In this document: positions 44,496 through 54,104 of the stretch, piece by piece
Numbering within the stretch: the first letter of the stretch is position 1
Layout of the letters: the number at the start of each line of letters is the position of its first letter
DNA from: JAXLYX01 sp046351215
GTDB lineage: Bacteria > Myxococcota_A > Polyangia > Polyangiales > Houyiibacteriaceae
Length of the DNA: 64,000 nt
Assembly: GCA_046351215.1 (NCBI GenBank)
Contig: JAXLYX010000014.1
Span: 124,001 to 188,000 of the forward strand
Reading direction: 5' to 3'
The notes under the pieces: model-generated
The model's database searches: none
What the model was told of the DNA's origin: nothing
Seen by the model: only the letters and a program-made list of their open reading frames with translations
Translations under genes and position numbers: made by a program

Positions 44496-44842
44496 TCGAG
44501 AGCTCCCTTCTTCCAGGCGTAGAGGAGGGTCACCGCGAGCACCGTGAGGAACGCGAGCATCTCGATGAACCCGGTCTGACCGAGATCGCGGAAGAGGCTC
44601 GCCCACGGGTAGAGGAAGACCGCCTCGATGTCGAAGACGACGAAGAGGATCGCCGTCAGGTAGAACTTAACACTCGGGCGGATGTGACGGGCGCCGGTCG
44701 TGTCCGATCCCGATTCGAACGGAATCGCCTTCTCCGGCGTCATGTTCTTCGGTCCCAGGGTCGATGCCAGGGTGAAGATCAGCAGCGCCACGAGAGCCGC
44801 GACGGCGAGCATCGAGAAGAGCGGGAGATACGCGGAGAACAT
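44483..44842 (-). CDS. nuoA: NADH-quinone oxidoreductase subunit A
   Basis: 119 aa with three TM helices (about 5-28, 62-83, 92-112), KAIPFESGSDTTG and FVVFDIEAVFLYPWA typical of NuoA. Start ATG 44842; a longer frame would add an unlikely N-terminus. First gene of the partial complex I operon. Confidence 0.95.
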
Positions 44843-44885
44843 CGGGCGATTTCGCTCCGGGGCCGAGGGGTCGGTTCCGCAAGCG

Positions 44886-44913
44886 CTTATATGGCATGAC
44901 GGCATTCTGTCAA
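44886..44913 (-). promoter_or_regulatory. Near-consensus sigma-70 promoter of the nuo operon
   Basis: -35 TTGACA (44913-44908, perfect), 16-nt spacer, -10 TATAAG (44891-44886, five of six), on the minus strand. The predicted transcript starts about 37 nt upstream of nuoA. GGAG lies about 12 nt before the ATG. Confidence 0.8.
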
Positions 44914-45091
44914 CGAATCAGGACGGTTCCGTCACATCCCGTACGATTCGCCGGGCGGCTTGCGACCCCCGCCGCAGGCCGGCCCCGGGTCGGTGCGACA
45001 CCCACAGGGAGGTATGCGAGATCCCGTGGGAATCCGCCGTTCGCCGCGCTTGACGCGGTGCGTCCAACATCCTCATCATCCTTTTCTCGCC

Positions 45092-47086
<1,995 letters not shown>

Positions 47087-47090
47087 GCCC

Positions 47091-48395
47091 CTACCTCGAG
47101 CCGAGGATCGCCTCGAGATCGGCGACCGACTTCGGCACGTGGGCCGTGAGGTTCTCGTGCCCGCTCTCCGTGACGAGGACGTCATCCTCGATCCGGATGC
47201 CGATCCCGCGGAAGCGGGGATCGACCGCCGCGTCCGGCTGCACGTAGAGCCCGGGCTCGATGGTCAGGACCATCCCGGGCTCGAGCGTGCGTCGTCGTCC
47301 CTCGACGAAGTAACCGCCCACGTCGTGCACGTCCATGCCGAGCCAGTGGCTCGTGCGATGCATGTAGAAGTCGCGATACGCCCCGTCGGCGAGACGCTCT
47401 TCCACGCTTCCGTCCAGGAGCCCCACGCGCACGAGCCCCTCGACCAGGATCCGCAGCGCGACGTCGTGGATCTCCTCGAGCGTCCGTCCGGGCCTCACGG
47501 CCGCGAGCGCCGCCTCCTCGGCCTCGAGGACGATCTCGTAGAGCTGACGCTGCGGCTCGGTGAACCGCCCGGAGACGGGAAAGGTCCGCGTGATGTCGCT
47601 CGCGTAGTACCCGTACTCGCAGCCTGCGTCGATGAGGAGCAGGTCGCCCTCCTCGAGTCGCCGGTCGTTCTTGCGGTAGTGCAGGACCGTCGCGTTCGGC
47701 CCCGAGCCGACGATGCACTCGTAGGCGGGACGCTCGGCGCCGCCGCGCCGGAACGCGTGCAGGAGCTCCGCCTCGACCTCGTACTCGTAGCGCCCCGGGA
47801 GCGCCGCGCGCATGGCCGCGAGGTGTCCCTCGCCGCTGATCCTCGCGGCGTGTCGCATGAGCGAGACCTCGACGGAATCCTTCCGGAGCCGCAGGTCGTG
47901 GAGGATCACGGTCGGGTCGACGTACTCGGTCGGGGCGCGGACGCCCTTGCGCGCCCGCGCGCGCACCGCGTCGACGGCCCCGAACACCACGTCGTCGAAC
48001 GCACGCACTCGACCGAGGCGTACGTGAAGACGATCGACGTCCTCGAGGTAGTCGGGGAGGCGCGTCGAGAGCTCCTCGATCGGGAAGGCGGCGTCGACGC
48101 CGTAGCGGCTCTTCGCGCCCTCCACGCCGGCACGGTAGCCGTCCCAGATCTCGCGCTCCTTGTGGCGCGGGCGCACGAAGAGCACGGAACGGTGCTCGGG
48201 ATGCTGCGTCGTGAGGAGCAGCAACGATTCCGGCTCGTCGAAGCCGGTGAGGTAGTAGAGGTCGCTGTCCTGTCGGTAGGCGTGCTCGACGTCGTTGTTG
48301 CGGATCGCGACCGGAGCGGAGGGGACGAGCAGGACGCCCTTTCCCATGCGGGAGAGCACCTTCGTCCGTCGCTCGGCGAAGAGCGTGGAGTCCAT
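47091..48395 (-). CDS. pepP: Xaa-Pro aminopeptidase (M24 family)
   Basis: 434-aa cytoplasmic metallopeptidase removing an N-terminal residue before proline. The N-terminal creatinase-like domain is followed by a pita-bread fold with metal ligands Asp and Asp (LLIDAGCEYGYYASDITRTF), His (HWLGMDVHDVGGY), Glu (GMVLTIEPGLY) and Glu (GIRIEDDVLV). Its start codon is only about 2 nt from the favoured 3' end of the group II intron. The stop faces the kinase stop 4 nt away. Confidence 0.94.
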   Translation of the reverse strand: MDSTLFAERRTKVLSRMGKGVLLVPSAPVAIRNNDVEHAYRQDSDLYYLTGFDEPESLLLLTTQHPEHRSVLFVRPRHKEREIWDGYRAGVEGAKSRYGVDAAFPIEELSTRLPDYLEDVDRLHVRLGRVRAFDDVVFGAVDAVRARARKGVRAPTEYVDPTVILHDLRLRKDSVEVSLMRHAARISGEGHLAAMRAALPGRYEYEVEAELLHAFRRGGAERPAYECIVGSGPNATVLHYRKNDRRLEEGDLLLIDAGCEYGYYASDITRTFPVSGRFTEPQRQLYEIVLEAEEAALAAVRPGRTLEEIHDVALRILVEGLVRVGLLDGSVEERLADGAYRDFYMHRTSHWLGMDVHDVGGYFVEGRRRTLEPGMVLTIEPGLYVQPDAAVDPRFRGIGIRIEDDVLVTESGHENLTAHVPKSVADLEAILGSR

Positions 48396-48402
48396 TGGTA
48401 GA

Positions 48403-48450
48403 TTCTGCCCTTTCTACGGGTTGCTTTGCATCACCGATGAAAGGGCAGAA
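48403..48450 (-). repeat. 12-bp inverted repeat, likely domain VI of the intron
   Basis: TTCTGCCCTTTC (48450-48439) and GAAAGGGCAGAA (48414-48403) are perfectly complementary around 24 nt. The sequence just 3' of domain V, with TCTAC following, fits domain VI and the intron end, although the arms could also form a leader hairpin for pepP. Confidence 0.7.
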
Positions 48451-48459
48451 CCCCCTTTC

Positions 48460-48492
48460 AAACCGTGCGTGCGGATTTCCCGCACACGGCTT
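48460..48492 (-). ncRNA. Group II intron domain V
   Basis: 33 nt starting AAGCCGT and ending ACGGTTT. It folds into a 7-bp lower stem with the AGC catalytic triad, a 2-nt GC bulge, a 6-bp upper stem (GTGCGG/CCGCAC) and a GAAAT loop. This is the canonical domain V layout. Its first two A bases are the last two bases of the RT stop codon TAA. Confidence 0.9.
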
Positions 48493-49867
48493 ACCGGTGG
48501 TCTCTCGTGACGCGGCATGACGCAGCCTCCGGATAGCGAACGGTGCCTCGCAGGCGGTGGAGTCCGAATCCCTCGACGAAGTAGTCGGGTGTCCAACGTT
48601 CGGCCGTTCCCGCTCGTATCCTGGATCCTGCGCGCTTCCTGCGAAGCGAGCGAAGGCGCCGGTACACGTACGCGTCGACCTGGTTGAACTTCACGGCGGC
48701 ATTTCCGGTGCGGAAGTAGTTGCCCCACCCTCGGAGCACGGGGTTGAGCTGTGCGACCAAGTCGCGCAGGTCCTCGTGGCATCGCGAGCGCGGGGTCAGC
48801 TCTCTCACGCGCTGCCGGATCCTCCTCGTCGCCCGATGGCTCGGCCAGCGCTGGAGGAAGTACACGCGTCGGCGCTCCTTCTCCCAGATCGGGCCGCTCA
48901 GACGCTTTCGGAGATGGCAGCCGAGGAAGTCGAATCCCTCCTTGCCCCAGGAGAGATCCACCTTTCTCGTCTTGTCCGGGTGTAGCTCGAGTCCGAGACG
49001 CGTGAGCACGTGCGTCACGCGTCGCTCGGCTTCCTCGACCTCGCGCTTCGTCTTGCAGAGCACGACGAAGTCGTCGGCATAGCGAACCAGCACTCCCAGA
49101 TGGGAACACCGTTTCTCCCACACCGTGTCGAGCACGGCGAGATAGATGTTCGAGAGGAGCGGGGAGATCACGCCGCCCTGCGGTGTACCGCTGGTCGGGC
49201 TCCTCACCACCCCGTCTTCCATCACTCCCGCCACGAGCCATTGCCGTAGCAACCTCAGCACGCGTCGGTCCGAGATGCGTCGAGCGACGAGCTTCATCAG
49301 CTTGTCGTGGTCGATGCTCCCGAAGTAGTCGCGAATGTCGGCGTCGAGCACGTGGTTGTACCCCTTCGCGCCGAGCTTCCTCAGCGTTTCGAGAGCATCC
49401 GTCGCGCTCCTCCCCGCGCGGAACCCATACGACGAGGAGCGGAAATCCGCCTCGAAGATGGGCTCGAGCACGAGCTTGGCCGCCATCTGGACCACGCGGT
49501 CTCGGACCGTCGGAATGCCGAGCGGCCTCTTCTTCCCATCGGATTTCGGAATGTACCGTCGCAACACCGCGCGCGTTCGGTACTCACCTGCCAGTAGCTC
49601 GACGTGCAGCTCTTCGAGGAAGCGCTCCACGCCGTACGTTTCGAGCTCGGCGATCGTCGTGGCATCGACGCCCGCCGCTCCCTTGTTCGCTCTCACCCGC
49701 TTCCATGCTTCCGCGAGGACGTCACGCCTCGCGATGCGGTCGTACAGCGCATGGAATCGGCGTTCCGGGTTCCGCTTGGCCGCGGCACCCAGTCGGCGTT
49801 GCAGTTGTCGTACTTTGTCCTCGGGCTCTGGCCCGCGGGGGGAGTTGGATCCGGGATCGCCGGTCAT
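48491..49867 (-). CDS. ltrA: Group II intron reverse transcriptase/maturase
   Basis: 458 aa from ATG 49867 (MTGDPGSNSPRGPEPEDKVR start, usual for this family). RT motifs: GVDATTI, PKSDGKKRPLGIPTVRDRVVQ, SSYGFRAGRSATDALE, DADIRDYFGSIDH, GTPQGGVISPLLSNIYL, and catalytic YADD (263-266), with FDFLGCHLRKR after it. The C-terminal maturase (X) region includes LNPVLRGWGNYFRTGN. No HNH endonuclease. It appears intact and its base usage is less GC-rich than its neighbours. Confidence 0.95.
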   Translation of the reverse strand: MTGDPGSNSPRGPEPEDKVRQLQRRLGAAAKRNPERRFHALYDRIARRDVLAEAWKRVRANKGAAGVDATTIAELETYGVERFLEELHVELLAGEYRTRAVLRRYIPKSDGKKRPLGIPTVRDRVVQMAAKLVLEPIFEADFRSSSYGFRAGRSATDALETLRKLGAKGYNHVLDADIRDYFGSIDHDKLMKLVARRISDRRVLRLLRQWLVAGVMEDGVVRSPTSGTPQGGVISPLLSNIYLAVLDTVWEKRCSHLGVLVRYADDFVVLCKTKREVEEAERRVTHVLTRLGLELHPDKTRKVDLSWGKEGFDFLGCHLRKRLSGPIWEKERRRVYFLQRWPSHRATRRIRQRVRELTPRSRCHEDLRDLVAQLNPVLRGWGNYFRTGNAAVKFNQVDAYVYRRLRSLRRKRAGSRIRAGTAERWTPDYFVEGFGLHRLRGTVRYPEAASCRVTRDHR

Positions 49868-50434
49868 GCCCTCGTGCTTACCTGCTCTGCCGACCTGACC
49901 ACCGCAGGGGTCCTTCCCTCCCGTCGCGTTGTTCTTCACGACGTTCGTCCGCTCCGCCGAGACGTTGCGGTTCGGTACTACAACCCCCTCGGACTCCCGC
50001 TGTGCGACGCTCGATTTCGCCGATGGCTTATACGAGACGCCTTGCCGTGACTGCGGCCGCACAGACGGGTCTCTCGTGTTCCGCACCTCTCCTTGCACGC
50101 GTGCTGCGCCCTGTACCCCGCCGGGGCCGACGGAGCGCTTCGGAGCATGCGCCGTCGGTGTTGCCTTCGCCGTGACATGAGCGGCTCGGCCCCCGGATTG
50201 TGAATCTGACGAGGCTGCAGGCTTCACTTCATGTTGCGGCCCGCGTGCTTGCTCGGTCCGTGGACCCTTGCGACGCCCCGCTCGGCCGTGAGGATCTCTC
50301 CCGCACGGCTGGGGCCTGCTACCCGGCGCTCCGACGCTTACCGGGACGGGACTTGCACCCGCTGGAGACGTGCAGCGGGAAGAGTGGGCCTCGCGCGCTT
50401 CCGCACGCTCGGATCCTTCTTCTTCACGACGCAC
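49868..50434 (-). ncRNA. Group II intron 5' structural domains
   Basis: 567 nt between the intron 5' end and the RT start, no gene. A hairpin CCCGCTG...CAGCGGG followed by TGCAAGTCCC (around 50345-50385) resembles the conserved domain I element of bacterial group II introns. The open frame continuing upstream of the RT through this region has no family features and is treated as a shadow. Confidence 0.65.
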
Positions 50435-50453
50435 CATGGCCGAATCCTAGCGC

Positions 50454-50472
50454 CTCCCCGCGGTTCGGGGAG
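50454..50472 (-). terminator. Hairpin at the 5' flank of the intron
   Basis: CTCCCCG / CGGGGAG 7-bp stem with 5-nt loop, just after the stop of the 489-aa gene and about 20 nt upstream of the intron 5' end. Possible terminator; no T-run. Confidence 0.45.
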
Positions 50473-50476
50473 CCTC

Positions 50477-51946
50477 CTAGTCCCGCCCCGAGAAGAAGGC
50501 GGAGAGCCGGCGGGGCGCGACGTCGACCGATCCGCCCACGGCGGCGAGGAGCTCGGCGTCCGTTCCGAGCCCCCCTCGGGCGGCGAAGCCGCGCAGGAGC
50601 TCCGCGGTCCGCGGATTGCGGTGGAAATCCTCGTCGAAGGTCTCGCGAAGGGCGACGAAGGCCGCGAGGGCGGAGAGCCCCGAGGCGAGCCGGGGCTCGG
50701 CGCCCCGCGGCGTCTCGAGCAGGAGCGCGGCGGTGGGCGCCGGCACGGGCAAGCCGATCGCCTCCCGCGCGGCCGTGGCGAGCGCGTCCGGCGATCGCTC
50801 CCCGCGTGCGCGCGTCGCGGCGGCGGCGATCCGGAGGTGGAGGACGACGATCGAGGCCGCGACGCGTCTCACCGAGTCCTGCACGGGCGCGGGCATGCGA
50901 CGTTCCCGGGCGAGGCGCTCGCGATCGAAGAGGAGGAGCGCGAAGAGGTCTCCGAGGAGACGGGCGAAGCCGCCGTGCACGGGATGCGCGAGCGCGATGG
51001 GCAGCGCGGGATTCGCGAGCACGAGCGCGAGCGCGCGCCCCGAGGCCGAGGCGAAGGCGAGCTCGGTGAGGATGCCGTGCTCCGCGGTCGGCACGAGGAG
51101 GCGGACGTCGGTCGGGGGTTTCACGAGCGCGAGGCCGACGCGTGGAGACACCGCTCCGGCATGCGCCTCGACCCGCACGCGCGCGCCGAGCTCCTTCGCG
51201 ACACCGAAGCCCTCCCCGAGGGCGACCACGCGCTTCGCGCGGGACTCGCGCTTCACGGCGTCGTCGAGATCGGCCGCGCGGAGGAGCGACGGGAGCCTCG
51301 GGAGCGAAGGCTCCTCGCGGCCCCGATGCGAGAGGAAGGAGAGGACCTCGTCGCGCAGATCGCGCGTCGCGTCGAGGAAGCGCCCGGCCGCCTCGACCGA
51401 AGCGAGCTTCGTGGTGGTGTCCGCGGCGGGCTCGAGGAGCGAAGCGAGACGGGCCGCGGCCTCGTCGGCGCGCGCCTGCGCGTCGCGAATCGGCGGGAGC
51501 GCCCGCGCCGCGCTCCGATCGACGGCGCCGAGCAAGAGGGCGAGGCGCTCGGGACGACCGCCGCGCTCGAGCTCGGCGACGACCTCGGCGAAGGGCTGCC
51601 CGTGACCATCGACCTCGACCGGCCGCGGGCCGTACCCCCGAATCGTCCAGCGGACGGACGCGAGCTCGCGCTCGTAGACGAAGCGGCGCAGATGGAGCGC
51701 CGTCGCGTGGACCTCGGCCGCGGGAAGCCGGCCGCGCTCGCGCAGCTCGCCGAGCGCGTCGATCGCGGCCGAACCACCGAGCCACGCGTGACGCGCGAAC
51801 ACCGCCGGCTCGGGATCGGCGTCCCGATCCCCTCGGGCCCTGGCCACGCGCTCGTGCGCCTCGTCGGCGAGGTAGGCGCGGAGGCGATCGTCGAGCTCGC
51901 GCGCGTCGCGTTCCACGGGCCCTCGATACCCTTTCGCGAGGGGCAT
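50477..51946 (-). CDS. Uncharacterised 489-aa protein
   Basis: Starts at ATG 51946 (MPLAKGYRGPVERDARELDD); an in-frame start 15 codons upstream is less likely. Mostly alpha-helical and Ala/Arg/Leu-rich, no signal peptide, no clear TM helix, although LGDLFALLLFDRERL is hydrophobic. No motif known to me. Its 5' end is 38 nt from the divergent proC start. The intron follows its stop. Confidence 0.65.
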   Translation of the reverse strand: MPLAKGYRGPVERDARELDDRLRAYLADEAHERVARARGDRDADPEPAVFARHAWLGGSAAIDALGELRERGRLPAAEVHATALHLRRFVYERELASVRWTIRGYGPRPVEVDGHGQPFAEVVAELERGGRPERLALLLGAVDRSAARALPPIRDAQARADEAAARLASLLEPAADTTTKLASVEAAGRFLDATRDLRDEVLSFLSHRGREEPSLPRLPSLLRAADLDDAVKRESRAKRVVALGEGFGVAKELGARVRVEAHAGAVSPRVGLALVKPPTDVRLLVPTAEHGILTELAFASASGRALALVLANPALPIALAHPVHGGFARLLGDLFALLLFDRERLARERRMPAPVQDSVRRVAASIVVLHLRIAAAATRARGERSPDALATAAREAIGLPVPAPTAALLLETPRGAEPRLASGLSALAAFVALRETFDEDFHRNPRTAELLRGFAARGGLGTDAELLAAVGGSVDVAPRRLSAFFSGRD

Positions 51947-51984
51947 CGCAAGACCCCCGGGTCGCGTGCTATCCCCTGCGCACC

Positions 51985-52812
51985 ATGGCACTCGGCAAGA
52001 AGATCGCGTTCCTCGGCGGTGGCAACATGGCCACCGCCATGATCCAGGGCCTCCTCGCGCGGGACACCGTCGCGAAGGAGGAGCTCTTCGTGACCGAGCC
52101 GGTCGAAGCGCAGCGGAGCTCCCTCGAGACGCGCTTCGGCATCCGCACGGGCACGGACAACCGCGCCGCGGTCGCCGACGCCGACGTCATCGTCCTCGCC
52201 GTCAAGCCGCAGGTCGTGACCCACGTGCTCGTCGACATCCGCGACTCGGTGCGCCCGGGCACCCTCGTGATCTCGATCGCGGCCGGGGTGCCCATCGAGA
52301 CGCTCCAGGCGGGCCTTCCCGCCGGGACCCACGTCGTGCGCACCATGCCGAACACGCCGGCCCTCGTGGGCCACGGGGCCACGGGCCTCGCGCCCGGCCG
52401 CACGGCGACCGAGGAGAACCTCGCGCTCGCGAAGACGCTCTTCGATTCGATCGGCCTCTCGGTCGTCGTGCCGGAGCACATGCTCGACGCCGTGACGGGG
52501 CTCTCGGGCTCGGGGCCGGCCTACGTCTTCCTCTTCATCGAGGCGCTCGCCGACGGCGGGGTGCGGAGCGGCCTGCCGCGCGACGCGGCCCTCCGGCTCG
52601 CGGCGCAGACCGTGCTCGGCTCCGCCCGCATGGTCCTCGAGACCGGCAAGCATCCGGGCGAGCTCAAGGACATGGTGACGAGCCCCGGTGGCACCACCAT
52701 CGCCGGCGTGCACGCGCTCGAGAACGCGGGCTTCCGCGGCGCGACCATCGACGCCGTGAAGGCCGCGACCGATCGATCGGCGGAGCTCGGCCACCTCGCC
52801 ACGAAGAAGTGA
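51985..52812 (+). CDS. proC: Pyrroline-5-carboxylate reductase
   Basis: Last step of proline synthesis, NAD(P)H-dependent (275 aa). The N-terminal FLGGGNMATAMIQGLL cofactor motif, VRTMPNTPALVG, and the C-terminal LSGSGPAYVFLFIEALADGGV and VTSPGGTTIAGVHALE motifs are intact. The only plus-strand gene between 48 and 57 kb. Confidence 0.96.
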   Translation: MALGKKIAFLGGGNMATAMIQGLLARDTVAKEELFVTEPVEAQRSSLETRFGIRTGTDNRAAVADADVIVLAVKPQVVTHVLVDIRDSVRPGTLVISIAAGVPIETLQAGLPAGTHVVRTMPNTPALVGHGATGLAPGRTATEENLALAKTLFDSIGLSVVVPEHMLDAVTGLSGSGPAYVFLFIEALADGGVRSGLPRDAALRLAAQTVLGSARMVLETGKHPGELKDMVTSPGGTTIAGVHALENAGFRGATIDAVKAATDRSAELGHLATKK

Positions 52813-52830
52813 TCGCGGGAGCGGGCGTGC

Positions 52831-53499
52831 TCAGGCACGCTCGCCGAAGATCGCGGTGCCGACGCGCACCGACGTCGCGCCTTCCTCGATCGCGACCTCG
52901 AGGTCGTGGCTCATGCCCATCGAGAGGCCGGAGAGCCCATGGGCTCTCGCGAGCTCGCGGAGCCGCCGGAAGTGCGGACGTGTCGCCTCCGGATCGTCCG
53001 AGGCCGGAGGGATCGTCATGAGCCCCTCGAGGACCAGGCCCGGCAGCGCCCTGACCGAAGCGACGAGCGCGGGGAGCTCCTCGGGCGTGCAGCCCGACTT
53101 CTGGGCCTCCTCGCCGACGTTCACCTGGAGGTGGACGCGGATCGGCGCGCCCGGCTCGGCGACCTTGGCGAGCGCCTCCGCGAGCCTCGGCGAGTCCACC
53201 GTCTGCACGGCCGCGTGGACCTTCGCGACGACCTTCGCCTTGTTGCGCTGGAGATGGCCCGTGAAGTGCCAACGGAGGCCTTCGAGTTCCGCGAGCGCCT
53301 CGGCCTTCGCCGCGAGCTCCTGCACGTAGTTCTCGCCGAAGTCCCGCTGCCCGGCCTCGTAGGCCGCGCGGATCGCCTCGGGGGGATGGAACTTCGAGAT
53401 GGCGAGGAGCGTGACGGTGGCGGGATCGCGACCCGTGGCACGACACGCGGCGAGGATGCGCGAGCGGACGTCCTCGAGGTTCTTCGCGACGTCGTTCAT
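52831..53499 (-). CDS. YggS-family PLP homeostasis protein
   Basis: 222 aa, TIM-barrel PLP-binding protein (PLPHP). LLAISKFHPPEAIRAAYEAG (PLP Lys near 36), FGENYVQE, WHFTGHLQRNK and LSMGMSHDLEVAIEEG are signature motifs. It maintains PLP and amino-acid balance, often sitting next to proC, as here (convergent, 18 nt). It overlaps maf by 4 nt. Confidence 0.95.
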   Translation of the reverse strand: MNDVAKNLEDVRSRILAACRATGRDPATVTLLAISKFHPPEAIRAAYEAGQRDFGENYVQELAAKAEALAELEGLRWHFTGHLQRNKAKVVAKVHAAVQTVDSPRLAEALAKVAEPGAPIRVHLQVNVGEEAQKSGCTPEELPALVASVRALPGLVLEGLMTIPPASDDPEATRPHFRRLRELARAHGLSGLSMGMSHDLEVAIEEGATSVRVGTAIFGERA

Positions 53500-54101
53500 G
53501 GCCACTCCGCGAGCGCGCCCGCTCGCCGCAAGAGGCCGAGCGTCTCGGCGACGGGAAGCCCGACCACGTTGCTGTACGAGCCGACGATGCCCTCGACGAA
53601 GCCGCCCCCGATCCCCTGGATCGCGTAGCTCCCGGCCTTGTCGCGCCCTTCCCCGGTGGCGACGTACCGCGCGATCTCGTCGGGCGTCGCGGCTCGGAAG
53701 CGGACCTCGGTCGACACGAGCTCGACCTCGATCGGCCCGCGGCTCCGTGTACCGATGCCCATCCCGGTGAGGACGCGATGGCTCCGTCCCATCAGGCTCG
53801 CGAGCATCGAAAGGGCCTCGGCGTCGTCCTCGGGCTTGCCGAGGATGCGGTCGCCGAGGACCACCGTCGTGTCGCCCGTCAGCACGAACGAGTCGGGATG
53901 CAGCGCGGAGAGGTGGGCGAGCGCGGCCTCGAGCTTCGCGCGGGCGACGCGCTCGACGTAGGCCTCGGGCGACTCGCCGGGGGCCACCGACTCGTCGGTC
54001 GGGACGGGATCGACCGTGAACTCGAGCCCCAGGCTCGCGAGCAGCTCGCGGCGACGCGGCGAGCCGGAGGCGAGGACGAGCGGGGCGGACAGACGAGCCA
54101 C
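53496..54101 (-). CDS. maf: Maf-family nucleoside triphosphate pyrophosphatase
   Basis: 201 aa. LASGSPRRRELL (11-22), GDTTVVLGDRILGKP and GSYAIQGIGG are the family motifs. It hydrolyses dTTP/UTP or modified nucleotides, a house-cleaning role. Overlaps the YggS gene and follows the fusion gene by 3 nt. Confidence 0.94.
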   Translation of the reverse strand: MARLSAPLVLASGSPRRRELLASLGLEFTVDPVPTDESVAPGESPEAYVERVARAKLEAALAHLSALHPDSFVLTGDTTVVLGDRILGKPEDDAEALSMLASLMGRSHRVLTGMGIGTRSRGPIEVELVSTEVRFRAATPDEIARYVATGEGRDKAGSYAIQGIGGGFVEGIVGSYSNVVGLPVAETLGLLRRAGALAEWP

Positions 54102-54104
54102 GGC

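Larger units (their letters stand above)
48398..50434 (-). mobile_element. Group II intron with encoded reverse transcriptase
   Basis: About 2 kb, minus strand. 5' end placed at GTGCG (50434; a second GTGCG at 50406 is possible). 5' structural RNA, RT/maturase ORF, domain V (48492-48460) and a domain VI hairpin follow. The 3' end is put after TCTAC (48398), because the 12-bp stem TTCTGCCCTTTC/GAAAGGGCAGAA with a 24-nt loop fits domain VI; an alternative end at 48437 is less likely. It lies between the 489-aa gene and pepP. Endpoints need confirmation against an empty site. Confidence 0.75.

Noticed and set aside
48396..48490. Rho-independent terminator of pepP or the RT
   Set aside because: The hairpin lies upstream of pepP and adjoins intron domain V, so domain VI is a better explanation.
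49868..50437. Extension of the reverse transcriptase frame upstream to 50437
   Set aside because: The usual RT N-terminus begins at 49867; the upstream part is structural intron RNA with no recognisable domain.
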